From Coprothermobacterota bacterium (lineage in GTDB: Bacteria > Caldisericota > JANLFM01), in assembly GCA_026389415.1 (NCBI GenBank), contig JAPLHX010000259.1:1-20747 (forward strand): DNA of 20,747 bases, in the 5' to 3' direction. The translations under genes were made by a program, and so were the position numbers. A model generated the notes under the pieces. It did no database searches, was not told the origin of the DNA, and saw only the letters and a program-made list of their open reading frames with translations. Positions 1 to 6,583 of the stretch are shown piece after piece; position 1 is the first letter of the stretch, and each line of letters starts with the position of its first letter.

Positions 1-167
1 GCGTCGTAGGCATCCTGTTGGTTTTCCATGATCACACAAGCGACTCGATAAAGGGCCTGCTGCACACTCTCAAATGCTTTCAGAAACGCATCCCGGTCTC
101 CAGCTTGCGCAGCCCGGACCACGCCTTCCATTTCATTCTCAGACTCTCCATCGTTGAATAGATTCAT
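1..167 (-). CDS. RNA polymerase sigma factor, ECF-like (N-terminal part, cut by window edge)
   Basis: The 5' end of a gene that runs off the window. The 55 visible residues contain VVRAAQAGDRDAF, then ALYRVACVIMENQQDAYDA. This is the start of sigma-70 region 2 as seen in ECF and other small sigma factors (compare the common pattern LVRRAQAGDxxAFexLyerY...vyrvAlri...eDAeDa). Such proteins bind core RNA polymerase and direct it to a small promoter set. The ATG at 165-167 was taken as start; an in-frame ATG at 129-131 (MEGVVRAAQ...) is closer to the usual family N-terminus and equally possible, since neither has a clear Shine-Dalgarno sequence. It lies 57 nt after sepF on the same strand, so it may be the last or a late gene of the dcw transcript. 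The specific sigma type cannot be told without regions 3/4. Confidence 0.6.
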   Translation of the reverse strand, partial: MNLFNDGESENEMEGVVRAAQAGDRDAFLKAFESVQQALYRVACVIMENQQDAYD

Positions 168-224
168 TCCATCGGGTATTCGTTCGCTTTCAAATGAAAA
201 AACTTCTGTTTTCTTCGTTCCTTC

Positions 225-641
225 CTACAGATCGTCCAATATGGAATCGAAACCAATTCCCTTCTGATCCCAGCTTCGCTTCCGATTCTCTTCCACCCCT
301 ACGGAGGCGGGAGCAAAGAGAAATACAGATTCAGCAATCTTTTCCACCGATCCATTGAGGGCGTAGATGGTGCCGCTCAAGAAATCAATGCAGCGACGGG
401 CGGATTCGTGATCGAGAACCTCCAGATTCACCACGACCGGCTTTTTCAATTTCAGGTCGTCTGCGATTTTCCGGCCATCTTCAAAGCTTTTCGGCTCGGC
501 CAAAACGATGGTGATATTGCCTTTGCCGATAGCGAAAGGCGGATCGCCAACAACTCTCGTTTCTGATGAGACCGTTGTCGGAGCAGCGCCCTCTTCCTCG
601 GTTGAATCTTCCATACCGAACAATCGCTTTACCCAGCTCAT
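225..641 (-). CDS. sepF: Cell division protein SepF
   Basis: SepF binds the C-terminal tail of FtsZ, polymerises into rings and anchors the Z-ring to the membrane through an N-terminal amphipathic helix. The 138-residue protein has the family layout: MSWVKRLFGM at the N-terminus (membrane helix), an acidic variable linker to about residue 35, then the SepF core with ITIVLAEPKSFEDGRKIADD, PVVVNLEVLD, ARRCIDFLSGTIYAL and VFLFAPASV. The length is typical. The ATG follows the yggS stop codon with no gap and has a strong GGAGGAG ribosome binding site that overlaps that stop. Neighbours are yggS upstream and a sigma factor downstream, like the ylmE-ylmF(sepF) pair of Bacillus. Because ftsA is not in this cluster, SepF may be the main FtsZ anchor here (inference). 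Confidence 0.95.
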   Translation of the reverse strand: MSWVKRLFGMEDSTEEEGAAPTTVSSETRVVGDPPFAIGKGNITIVLAEPKSFEDGRKIADDLKLKKPVVVNLEVLDHESARRCIDFLSGTIYALNGSVEKIAESVFLFAPASVGVEENRKRSWDQKGIGFDSILDDL

Positions 642-1322
642 CTAACTCCTCCTCTCGCCGAAAATGGCTCGTCCGAGCCGGACGCAAGTAGCCCCTTCGG
701 CGATCGCTTGCTCGAAATCATCGCTCATTCCCATAGATAGGACCGGCAAAGCCCGCCCGCTTTTCTGTTCCAGTTCATTTCGCCACAATCGCAAGGCCCG
801 GAAATGCGCACGGGTTTCTTCGACCGGACCGATCGGCGGCACCGTCATCACGCCCTGGATTTCCAAGCAGGGAAGCGCCAACACAGCCAACACATCCTCC
901 CAAGCCTGGGGCAAGAATCCCTTCTTACCCGAATCCAGTCCGATATTCACTTGCAGCAATCCGTCGATCCGCCGTTTTTGTTCTTGGCCGATTCGATTCA
1001 TCACCCTTGCCAATTCTAGCTGATCTAGCGAATGAATCAGAGTGAAGATTTGTGCAGCTTTTTTGGCCTTATTTCGCTGCAAGTGTCCCACCAAGTGCCA
1101 GCGCAAGGGAAGCGGCAGGAATTGGGGGATTTTTTTTTCCGCTTCTTGGATGTAGCTTTCCCCAAAATCAGACAATCCAAGGCCGACCGCTTCCTGAATT
1201 CGTGGTACTGAAATTGTTTTGGTCACTGCGATCAAGGTCAGATCGCCTGGGTCCCGTTTGGCATCGATGCAAGCCCTTTCCATTCGCAGGCGGACGTTGG
1301 CAATTGCATCGACCAAGGTCAT
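642..1322 (-). CDS. yggS: YggS/PLPBP family pyridoxal phosphate homeostasis protein
   Basis: A 226-residue protein of the YggS/YlmE/PROSC family, a fold-type III PLP-binding TIM barrel without known catalytic activity that buffers cellular PLP. Family marks: LIAVTKT, with the PLP lysine at about residue 35; FGESYIQEAEKK; WHLVGHLQRNKAKKA; LLQVNIGLDSGKKGF; LSMGMSDDFEQAIAEGAT; and VRLGRAIFGER near the C-terminus. Open frame continues upstream, but that stretch is the shadow of the preceding gene. The ATG at 1320-1322 gives the normal family length and overlaps the previous stop as ATGA. An A9 tract lies in the EKKI codons (1130-1138). The position between a HlyD-like gene and sepF matches dcw-flanking clusters in Bacillota. 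Confidence 0.93.
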   Translation of the reverse strand: MTLVDAIANVRLRMERACIDAKRDPGDLTLIAVTKTISVPRIQEAVGLGLSDFGESYIQEAEKKIPQFLPLPLRWHLVGHLQRNKAKKAAQIFTLIHSLDQLELARVMNRIGQEQKRRIDGLLQVNIGLDSGKKGFLPQAWEDVLAVLALPCLEIQGVMTVPPIGPVEETRAHFRALRLWRNELEQKSGRALPVLSMGMSDDFEQAIAEGATCVRLGRAIFGERRS

Positions 1323-2071
1323 GGAAAGACTACCTTCGCCAGTTCGGAAATCCCTGCTACTGCGATCTGGCCATCGATTGCAGCCAGCAATTGGATTGGT
1401 TGAAACATCCGTTCCTCGTCTTGAATATAGACCCCCAATTGCCCTTGTGCCACGGAGAGCGCTGCCAGGGGTAAGAGGATCGCTTGTCGCACCCATCCAT
1501 AATAAACCTGGATCACCCCCGTTGGGGTTTTACTCAAACTAGGCAAAAAATCGACAACGGACAATTGGGCCTGCCAACCTTGCTTCACTTTGCTGATTTG
1601 GGAAACATCGACCCAAACCCTTTCTTGTGAAAATGGTAAAAGGACTTGCAGTGCGGTCTCCTTGGTAATGTAGCGGGCCTGCTCCGGAGTCAGATTTACT
1701 GTAAGCATGCCTTGCGGAGCCATGATTTGAGCCAATGGAGTTCCGATCTTCACGCTGGCGCCGGGTGTGGCAAGATAGGTGACAAAACCGGCGGTGGGGG
1801 CAGTGTAGGAAACTTGGGACCCGCTGCGAACCGCGCAGATTTCATCCCCCGATTTGACCCGCTCTCCTTCAGAAAAAAATGCCAGTACCGAACCGTTTTG
1901 GGTTGCCCTGATTTCCTCGGCTTGTGCCTCGAAAGTGTAGGGGCACTTCAGATAAAGCTCCAAGTCTCCTCTGCGGGCGTATTCCACCTGCACTTGATTG
2001 CGTGGCCAAACTAGAAATACCAAACCGACCAGTACGCAAAGGACCACTACCAACAATCGTGGGCGTGACAT
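1319..2071 (-). CDS. HlyD-like membrane-anchored adaptor protein (barrel-sandwich hybrid)
   Basis: A 250-residue protein with a single N-terminal membrane segment (about residues 5-22, LLVVVLCVLVGLVFLVW) and an extracytoplasmic remainder. Residues about 50-115 look like a biotinyl/lipoyl-like barrel-sandwich domain: EEIRATQNGSVLAFFSEGER, VKSGDEICAV, YTAPTAGFVTYLATPG, ASVKIGTPLAQI. This repeats the 'G.V....eG..VkkGd.l' pattern of HlyD/MacA adaptors. The long alpha-hairpin of true TolC-docking adaptors is absent, as expected in a monoderm. The following beta region (VSQISKVKQGWQAQLSVVDF) is consistent with the later beta domains. No transporter gene lies next to it. The ATG overlaps the nrdR stop as TGATG; the end overlaps yggS by 4 bp. 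Substrate and partner are unknown. Confidence 0.7.
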   Translation of the reverse strand: MSRPRLLVVVLCVLVGLVFLVWPRNQVQVEYARRGDLELYLKCPYTFEAQAEEIRATQNGSVLAFFSEGERVKSGDEICAVRSGSQVSYTAPTAGFVTYLATPGASVKIGTPLAQIMAPQGMLTVNLTPEQARYITKETALQVLLPFSQERVWVDVSQISKVKQGWQAQLSVVDFLPSLSKTPTGVIQVYYGWVRQAILLPLAALSVAQGQLGVYIQDEERMFQPIQLLAAIDGQIAVAGISELAKVVFP

Positions 2072-2538
2072 CAGTTGCGGCGGGCGGGGGAAGCTCGGAC
2101 GATTTTCTTCAGTTCCTGCAAGAAGGAGCCTACATCTTGAAATTGGCGGTACACGGATGCAAAACGGACATAAGCGACTTCATCCAAGTCCTTCAGCTTT
2201 CCCATCACCAACTCACCGATCTGGGATGAAGCGATCTCCGGGTCGTTGCGGTTTCGCAATTCCTTTTCCACTTCGTTTGCCAGTTGCTCTAAAGTCACGA
2301 AGGGAACGGGTCTCTTCTCGCAGGCTTTTTCCAATCCTTTGAGGATCTTGGACGGATCAAAGCTTTCACGCCGATTGTCTTTTTTTCTAACCCAAAGAGG
2401 GACCTCTTCCATCCGCTCATAGGTGGTGAATCGCCGCCGGCACGAAAGGCATTCTCGTCTTCGTCGGATCGCCCCTTCTTTACAGAAACGCGAATCCACC
2501 ACGCGATTCTTTGCTGAATTGCAATAGGGGCACGTCAA
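2071..2538 (-). CDS. nrdR: Transcriptional repressor NrdR
   Basis: NrdR is the nucleotide-sensing repressor of ribonucleotide reductase genes. The 155-residue protein has the N-terminal zinc ribbon (C3-x2-C6 in MTCPYC and C30-x2-C33 in RRRRECLSCRRRFTTYER) followed by the ATP-cone: VRKKDNRRESFDPSKILKGL, ACEKRPV, IGELVMGKLKDLDEVAYVRFASVYRQF. The start is TTG at 2536-2538. It is the only start codon between an upstream in-frame stop and the first zinc cysteine, so it is well determined although there is no good Shine-Dalgarno. The gene begins 15 nt after ftsZ and shares one base with the next start codon (TGATG). It is therefore co-transcribed with division genes. Confidence 0.96.
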   Translation of the reverse strand: MTCPYCNSAKNRVVDSRFCKEGAIRRRRECLSCRRRFTTYERMEEVPLWVRKKDNRRESFDPSKILKGLEKACEKRPVPFVTLEQLANEVEKELRNRNDPEIASSQIGELVMGKLKDLDEVAYVRFASVYRQFQDVGSFLQELKKIVRASPARRN

Positions 2539-2553
2539 GTTTCTAGCGAACCA

Positions 2554-3651
2554 CTATTTCTTCTTCAGAAACGAAGGAATCTCCAAATCCTCGCCGAAAT
2601 CCCGCAGGTCAAAGGATCCTGCGGATTGCTGTTCCGGTTTAGTTCCAGCACCAGGTGCCGGGGCGCCTCCGCCGGTTCGGCCTTCTTTCTTATAACGGGC
2701 GGCGTCAAAACTGGTTGCAATGACCGTTATTTTAATTTGATCCTCAAGCGTATCGTCGATCACCGAACCGAAAATGATATTGGCATCGGGATCCGCAACT
2801 TGACTGATCAGATTAGCGGCTTCATTGATCTCGTTTAACGTAGCGTTTTTACCACCCGTGATATTAAAGAGCAGACCGCGTGCTCCCTCGATCGATGTTT
2901 CCAGTAACGGGCTGGAAATCGCCATCCGAGCAGCTTCTACTGCCCGGTTCTCGCCTGTGCCGATTCCAATTCCCATCAAAGCGGTGCCGGCATCGCGCAT
3001 AATCGTATTCACATCGGCAAAATCCAAATTGATCAGTCCGGGAACTGTAATCAAATCCGAGATCCCTTGTACACCTTGCTTGATCACGTCGTCCGCTGAT
3101 CGAAATGCATCCATCAATGTCGTGTTTTTTGCCACCACCTGTAACAACTTATCATTGGGTATCGTAATCAACGTATCAACTTTTTCTCGCAGCTTCGCGA
3201 TCCCTTGCTCCGCAATTTGCGCTCTTCGGCGCCCTTCGAAGGAAAAGGGTTTTGTCACAATGGCGATCGTTAGCGATCCGAGCTGTCGGGCGATTTCGGC
3301 AATAATAGGAGAGGCTCCGGTACCGGTGCCGCCTCCCATCCCGGAAGCGATAAAAATCAAGTCTGCGCCTGCCAATGCTTCGGCAATCACATCGCGGGAT
3401 TCTTCCGCAGCCTTTTCTCCCAGCTCGGGATTGAAACCGGCGCCCAAACCCTTGGTGACTTTTGCTCCAATTTGGATTTGACGATCCGCTACGGACAGCT
3501 TGAGCACTTGAACGTCTGTGTTGACTGCGATGAACTCCACATGTTTGATCCCTGTCTCGATCATCCGGTTTACCGCATTCGTTCCGCCGCCTCCAACACC
3601 GACAACTTTGATGCTAGCCTGGCTTTCTTCCCAAGGGTCGTACACGTTCAT
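2554..3651 (-). CDS. ftsZ: Cell division protein FtsZ
   Basis: Tubulin-like GTPase that forms the cytokinetic ring. The 365-residue protein shows VVGVGGGGTNAVNRMI near the N-terminus, the tubulin signature GMGGGTGTGASPIIAEIA (GGGTGTG at about residues 106-112), the PFSFEGRRR segment, the T7-loop region INLDFADVNTIMRDAGTALMGIG, then a Gly/Pro/Ala-rich linker and a C-terminal tail DLEIPSFLKKK that fits the conserved FtsA/SepF-binding peptide. The ATG at 3649-3651 is chosen because a very strong ribosome binding site precedes it; an in-frame codon 14 residues earlier would include that site. ftsZ follows the ftsQ-like gene by 13 nt with no ftsA between them. The strong site suggests high translation of FtsZ relative to its overlapping neighbours. 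Confidence 0.98.
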   Translation of the reverse strand: MNVYDPWEESQASIKVVGVGGGGTNAVNRMIETGIKHVEFIAVNTDVQVLKLSVADRQIQIGAKVTKGLGAGFNPELGEKAAEESRDVIAEALAGADLIFIASGMGGGTGTGASPIIAEIARQLGSLTIAIVTKPFSFEGRRRAQIAEQGIAKLREKVDTLITIPNDKLLQVVAKNTTLMDAFRSADDVIKQGVQGISDLITVPGLINLDFADVNTIMRDAGTALMGIGIGTGENRAVEAARMAISSPLLETSIEGARGLLFNITGGKNATLNEINEAANLISQVADPDANIIFGSVIDDTLEDQIKITVIATSFDAARYKKEGRTGGGAPAPGAGTKPEQQSAGSFDLRDFGEDLEIPSFLKKK

Positions 3652-3654
3652 CTG

Positions 3655-3663
3655 CCTCCCTCC
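3655..3663 (-). promoter_or_regulatory. Strong ribosome binding site of ftsZ
   Basis: On the minus strand GGAGGGAGG lies 3 nt before the ATG of ftsZ. Its upstream GGAGG half (3659-3663) is spaced 7 nt from the start, close to ideal. It fixes the ftsZ start and is clearly stronger than the sites of most genes in the cluster, in line with the high FtsZ copy number needed. Confidence 0.8.
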
Positions 3664-3664
3664 T

Positions 3665-4306
3665 TTATTTTGCGAAAACATCTTCGAACTCAAAATGCAA
3701 CTCCTTCTTCCCGTCCTTCCTAGCCTTCTCTATATAGATTTGCAGGAAGGGCAAGTGGCGCTGGTAGTTTTCATTTTCCAACCGAAAGAACAATTCCAAT
3801 CCATCGCTCAATTCTACGATGAATTGCCGGTTCTGCGCTATCTGTAACGCGATGATTTGTGTCCATAGTCCCGCAGGAACCTGTTGAAGCAAATCAATGG
3901 CCTGCAGACTCAATTCCATTGGAAGAGAAGTTGCATAGAAACTCGCCGTAACCGTGGGTTCCAGATTGGGTGACTTTATCATTTGCCCCGATTCCAACCA
4001 TTCCCACGAGTCTCCATCCAGACGAAATGACATCAAGCTGTTTTGCCAAGAAAAAAATGCCTGAATTGTAAAGGGATAGTATTGGCTGTATCGAACTTCT
4101 TTTACCCGTGGTTCCAAAGCCTGCCATTGTGTCACGGTGGGAACGGCCATCTGCAGGAAAGAACCATTTGGTATTGCCTTTGCTAAAGCAGGAGACGGCG
4201 CCGGCTCCCCCGCCAGGACCAATTCCACCGGAAAAGGCAATATCACATACAGACAGGGGACCATCAAGCAGAGCAGAAACAGCAGGATCGCGCAAAAAAC
4301 CTTCAC
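3665..4306 (-). CDS. ftsQ: FtsQ/DivIB-like divisome protein (divergent)
   Basis: A 213-residue bitopic protein: a short cytoplasmic end, one membrane helix (about residues 3-25, AILLFLLCLMVPCLYVILPF) and an extracytoplasmic domain. Sequence identity to known FtsQ is low, but the POTRA-plus-beta pattern can be followed: VELVLAG, ALAKAIPNGSFLQ, LEPRVKEVRYSQYYPFTIQA (like 'P.V..v.V.r..P.tl.i'), then SLMSFRLDGDSWEWLESGQMI (like 'Pva.....g.....vd..G'). The place between murB and ftsZ is the usual ftsQ/divIB position. The GTG at 4304-4306 overlaps the murB stop as GTGA and has AGGAG about 10 nt upstream, so it is preferred over a TTG 14 codons earlier. FtsQ/DivIB links FtsL and DivIC/FtsB to the septal synthase. 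The assignment rests on position, topology and pattern, not on strong motifs. Confidence 0.68.
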   Translation of the reverse strand: MKVFCAILLFLLCLMVPCLYVILPFPVELVLAGEPAPSPALAKAIPNGSFLQMAVPTVTQWQALEPRVKEVRYSQYYPFTIQAFFSWQNSLMSFRLDGDSWEWLESGQMIKSPNLEPTVTASFYATSLPMELSLQAIDLLQQVPAGLWTQIIALQIAQNRQFIVELSDGLELFFRLENENYQRHLPFLQIYIEKARKDGKKELHFEFEDVFAK

Positions 4307-5280
4307 TTGCCGGCATCTCCTCGCCAAAGCGACATGGATTGGGACCAATCTCCCAGCAATTTGATTTCAGGCTGCAACAGGGTTCCGTGGTGTTTTTCCA
4401 CTGCCGCTTGTACTTTTTCCATCAAAGCTAGCACATGGTTGGCCGTAGCTTGGCCAACGTTCACGATGAAATTGGCGTGAACGGCTGAGATCATCGCATC
4501 ACCGACACACCAGCCCTTGCAGCCCGTCTCTTCAATCAGCTGGCCCGCGTACGCATTGTGAGGATTGCGGAACACACTGCCGGCAGATGGGTATTTTAAT
4601 GGTTGGGCGGTTCGCCGGCGCAGCAACAATTCACGGATCCGCTCGAAGGCAATCGGTGGTTGTTCCTCTTGCATGGAAATGGTCGCTTCCAGGACGACCC
4701 AGTCTCCCGAATCGAGCATGCTCCTGCGATATTGAAATCCTAACTCCCGGCGATGAAGTGTTTTTTGCCGTAGGTCGCGGCAATCCAAGACAGCAATGCT
4801 TTCGATCTGTTGCCCCATATACAGGGTGGCCGAACCAGCGTTCATCACGATCGCTCCGGCCACGGTACCCGGAATGCCTACAGCAAAAGGGAGACCGAAC
4901 AATCCATGCCGCGCGGCTTGGTTGATGAGCACTCCCAGATCGGACCCTGCTCCCGCAATCGCGCGGTTTTGCTCGAACCGAATCCCATTGAAACTCCCGG
5001 ATATCTTGATCAGAAGGCCACGAAAACCCCGATCTGACACCAGCAAGTTGCTGCCATTGCCCATGATGAAATACGGAAGATTTTCCGCGCGCGCCCAAGA
5101 GATCGCCTCCTGTAGATCCTCAACATCTTGAGGGACGAAAAGAATATCGGCCGGTCCACCGATGCGATAACTGGTGTGGCGGAATAAAGGCTCGTCGAAG
5201 TAGGCAGAGCCTTTTAATCGATGACTCAGCAAGTTAAACGCCGCTTGAGAGATGCTGCCAGGCTTGTTCAGCAATTTCAC
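4303..5280 (-). CDS. murB: UDP-N-acetylenolpyruvoylglucosamine reductase MurB
   Basis: FAD- and NADPH-dependent reductase that makes UDP-MurNAc. The 325-residue protein has the FAD-binding PCMH domain (TSYRIGGPADILFVPQ, MGNGSNLLVSDRGFRG, IAGAGSDLG, VGIPGTVAGAIVMNAG) and the MurB C-terminal domain. In the latter, SAGSVFRNP carries the catalytic serine (about residue 235), FQYRRS has the conserved Tyr-Arg, and LLQPEIKLLG gives the glutamate (about 305). The shape is that of type II MurB. The start is uncertain. The GTG at 5278-5280 gives a natural N-terminal helix but overlaps murC by 47 bp and has no clear ribosome binding site; a TTG at 5230-5232, just after the murC stop, would give a protein 16 residues shorter. 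The end overlaps the ftsQ-like gene as GTGA. Confidence 0.95.
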   Translation of the reverse strand: MKLLNKPGSISQAAFNLLSHRLKGSAYFDEPLFRHTSYRIGGPADILFVPQDVEDLQEAISWARAENLPYFIMGNGSNLLVSDRGFRGLLIKISGSFNGIRFEQNRAIAGAGSDLGVLINQAARHGLFGLPFAVGIPGTVAGAIVMNAGSATLYMGQQIESIAVLDCRDLRQKTLHRRELGFQYRRSMLDSGDWVVLEATISMQEEQPPIAFERIRELLLRRRTAQPLKYPSAGSVFRNPHNAYAGQLIEETGCKGWCVGDAMISAVHANFIVNVGQATANHVLALMEKVQAAVEKHHGTLLQPEIKLLGDWSQSMSLWRGDAGK

Positions 5281-6583
5281 TTATATCGCCAGGACCCAGA
5301 AACAAAAGAAGGTCGCCTTTCCGTAATTGATTTTGCAACAGTGTAGGGAGTTCCGCGCGGGTTGAAAAGTGGACGGCTCGCTGCGGATACAGTTCATGAA
5401 CCACTTGATGAACAATGTCTTCCTTCCAATCAGGAGGTTTTGGTTCCCCAGCGGAGAATATGGGCAATAGCACAATGGTATTCGCAAGATCTAAAGCGGC
5501 CGCATATTGTCGCAACACCGCCTGCACCCGTGAGTACCGGTGAGGTTGAAGGACACAGAAGATCGGTCTGCCTAGAGATTGAAGGGCGCCGAGCGTGCGA
5601 GCGATCTCCGTCGGATGGTCGGCGTGGTCATCGAAGACCAGCACCCCTCGGGCTTCCCCCTTTCGTTCCAGGCGACGGCGAATGCCGCGATAGGTTGTCA
5701 GAGCTTCGATCACTGCATCCGGTGAAAGTCCTTCCAATGTGGCTAGAGCCAAGGCTCCGATCACGTTTTGGGCGTTGTGCTCTCCCAAAAGAGGGATGGT
5801 GAATTCCCTCATTCCATCCGGCGTAGCCACTCGAATCGCAGTTCCTGCGCCAGTGAACTCCGTATGCAGCAAACGGAACAAGCATTCGGGAGACCGTCCG
5901 TAGGGAATGAGTGGTTTGGATTGGTTCTTCAGATTCGGCAGAACACTGTCGTGAATCACCAGGCCTTCTTCCACCCGAGCAGCAAAGAGATTAAATCCTT
6001 GCAGAAGGCCGTTCATATCTCCCCAGAAGTTCAGATGATCTGCATCGATGTTGGTAATTAAGGCGAGCGCAGGGGTCCATTTGAGAAAGGAACCGTCGCT
6101 TTCGTCCATCTCGGCAATGAAATAGCGTCCTTGACCCCACCAGGCGCGTTGATCGTACTGCACCAGTTCGGCGCCGTTGAACAGAGAGGGATCTTGATCC
6201 GTCTGTCGAAAGATATGTGCCAACAACCCCGTGGTCGTACCTTTGCCATGCGTACCGGCCACCGTGAGCAAACGCATCCCCCGGCTCAGTTCCACCAGCA
6301 CATCCACTCGGTGACGCAGCGGGATCTGCAGTATGAGGGCCGCCTGCAATTCCACGTTATCCTCTGGGATGGCAGAGGAAAGAATCACCAACTCTGCACC
6401 GGAAAGGTGTTCCGGGTCATGTTGCAGCCAAACTTGCACGCCCATTCGGTTTAATTGATGCTGCAAGGCCGGCGCAATCGAAGGGTCGGAACCGCTGACT
6501 TGATGGCGCCTCGACAGAAGAATTGCCAGGGCGGACATCCCGGCGCCCCCTACTCCGATCAAGTGAATTTTATCGGGTAGCAT
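5234..6583 (-). CDS. murC: UDP-N-acetylmuramate--L-alanine ligase MurC (unusual motifs)
   Basis: ATP-dependent ligase that adds L-Ala to UDP-MurNAc. The 449-residue protein has the N-terminal Rossmann motif HLIGVGGAGMSALA, the ATP loop at residues 110-115, AEMDESDGSFL, TNIDADHLNFWG, GEHNAQNVIGALA, the arginine in RGIRRRLERKG, and the C-terminal QPHRYSRVQA and LFLGPGDI. The catalytic Lys, Glu, His, Asn, Arg and Asp of the Mur ligase family are all present. Two sites are odd. The loop reads GTHGKGTTT where MurC proteins have GTHGKTTTT. The usual DDYAHHP/DDYGHHP reads DDHADHP at residues 318-324. The ATG at 6581-6583 was chosen (14 bp overlap with murG) because it places the Rossmann motif at the normal distance; a GTG 11 codons earlier is the alternative. 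Confidence 0.93.
   Translation of the reverse strand: MLPDKIHLIGVGGAGMSALAILLSRRHQVSGSDPSIAPALQHQLNRMGVQVWLQHDPEHLSGAELVILSSAIPEDNVELQAALILQIPLRHRVDVLVELSRGMRLLTVAGTHGKGTTTGLLAHIFRQTDQDPSLFNGAELVQYDQRAWWGQGRYFIAEMDESDGSFLKWTPALALITNIDADHLNFWGDMNGLLQGFNLFAARVEEGLVIHDSVLPNLKNQSKPLIPYGRSPECLFRLLHTEFTGAGTAIRVATPDGMREFTIPLLGEHNAQNVIGALALATLEGLSPDAVIEALTTYRGIRRRLERKGEARGVLVFDDHADHPTEIARTLGALQSLGRPIFCVLQPHRYSRVQAVLRQYAAALDLANTIVLLPIFSAGEPKPPDWKEDIVHQVVHELYPQRAVHFSTRAELPTLLQNQLRKGDLLLFLGPGDISEIAEQAWQHLSSGV

Noticed and set aside
2825..3481. Plus-strand open frame of 218 codons opposite ftsZ
   Set aside because: A shadow of ftsZ codon use; no recognisable domain or ribosome binding site.
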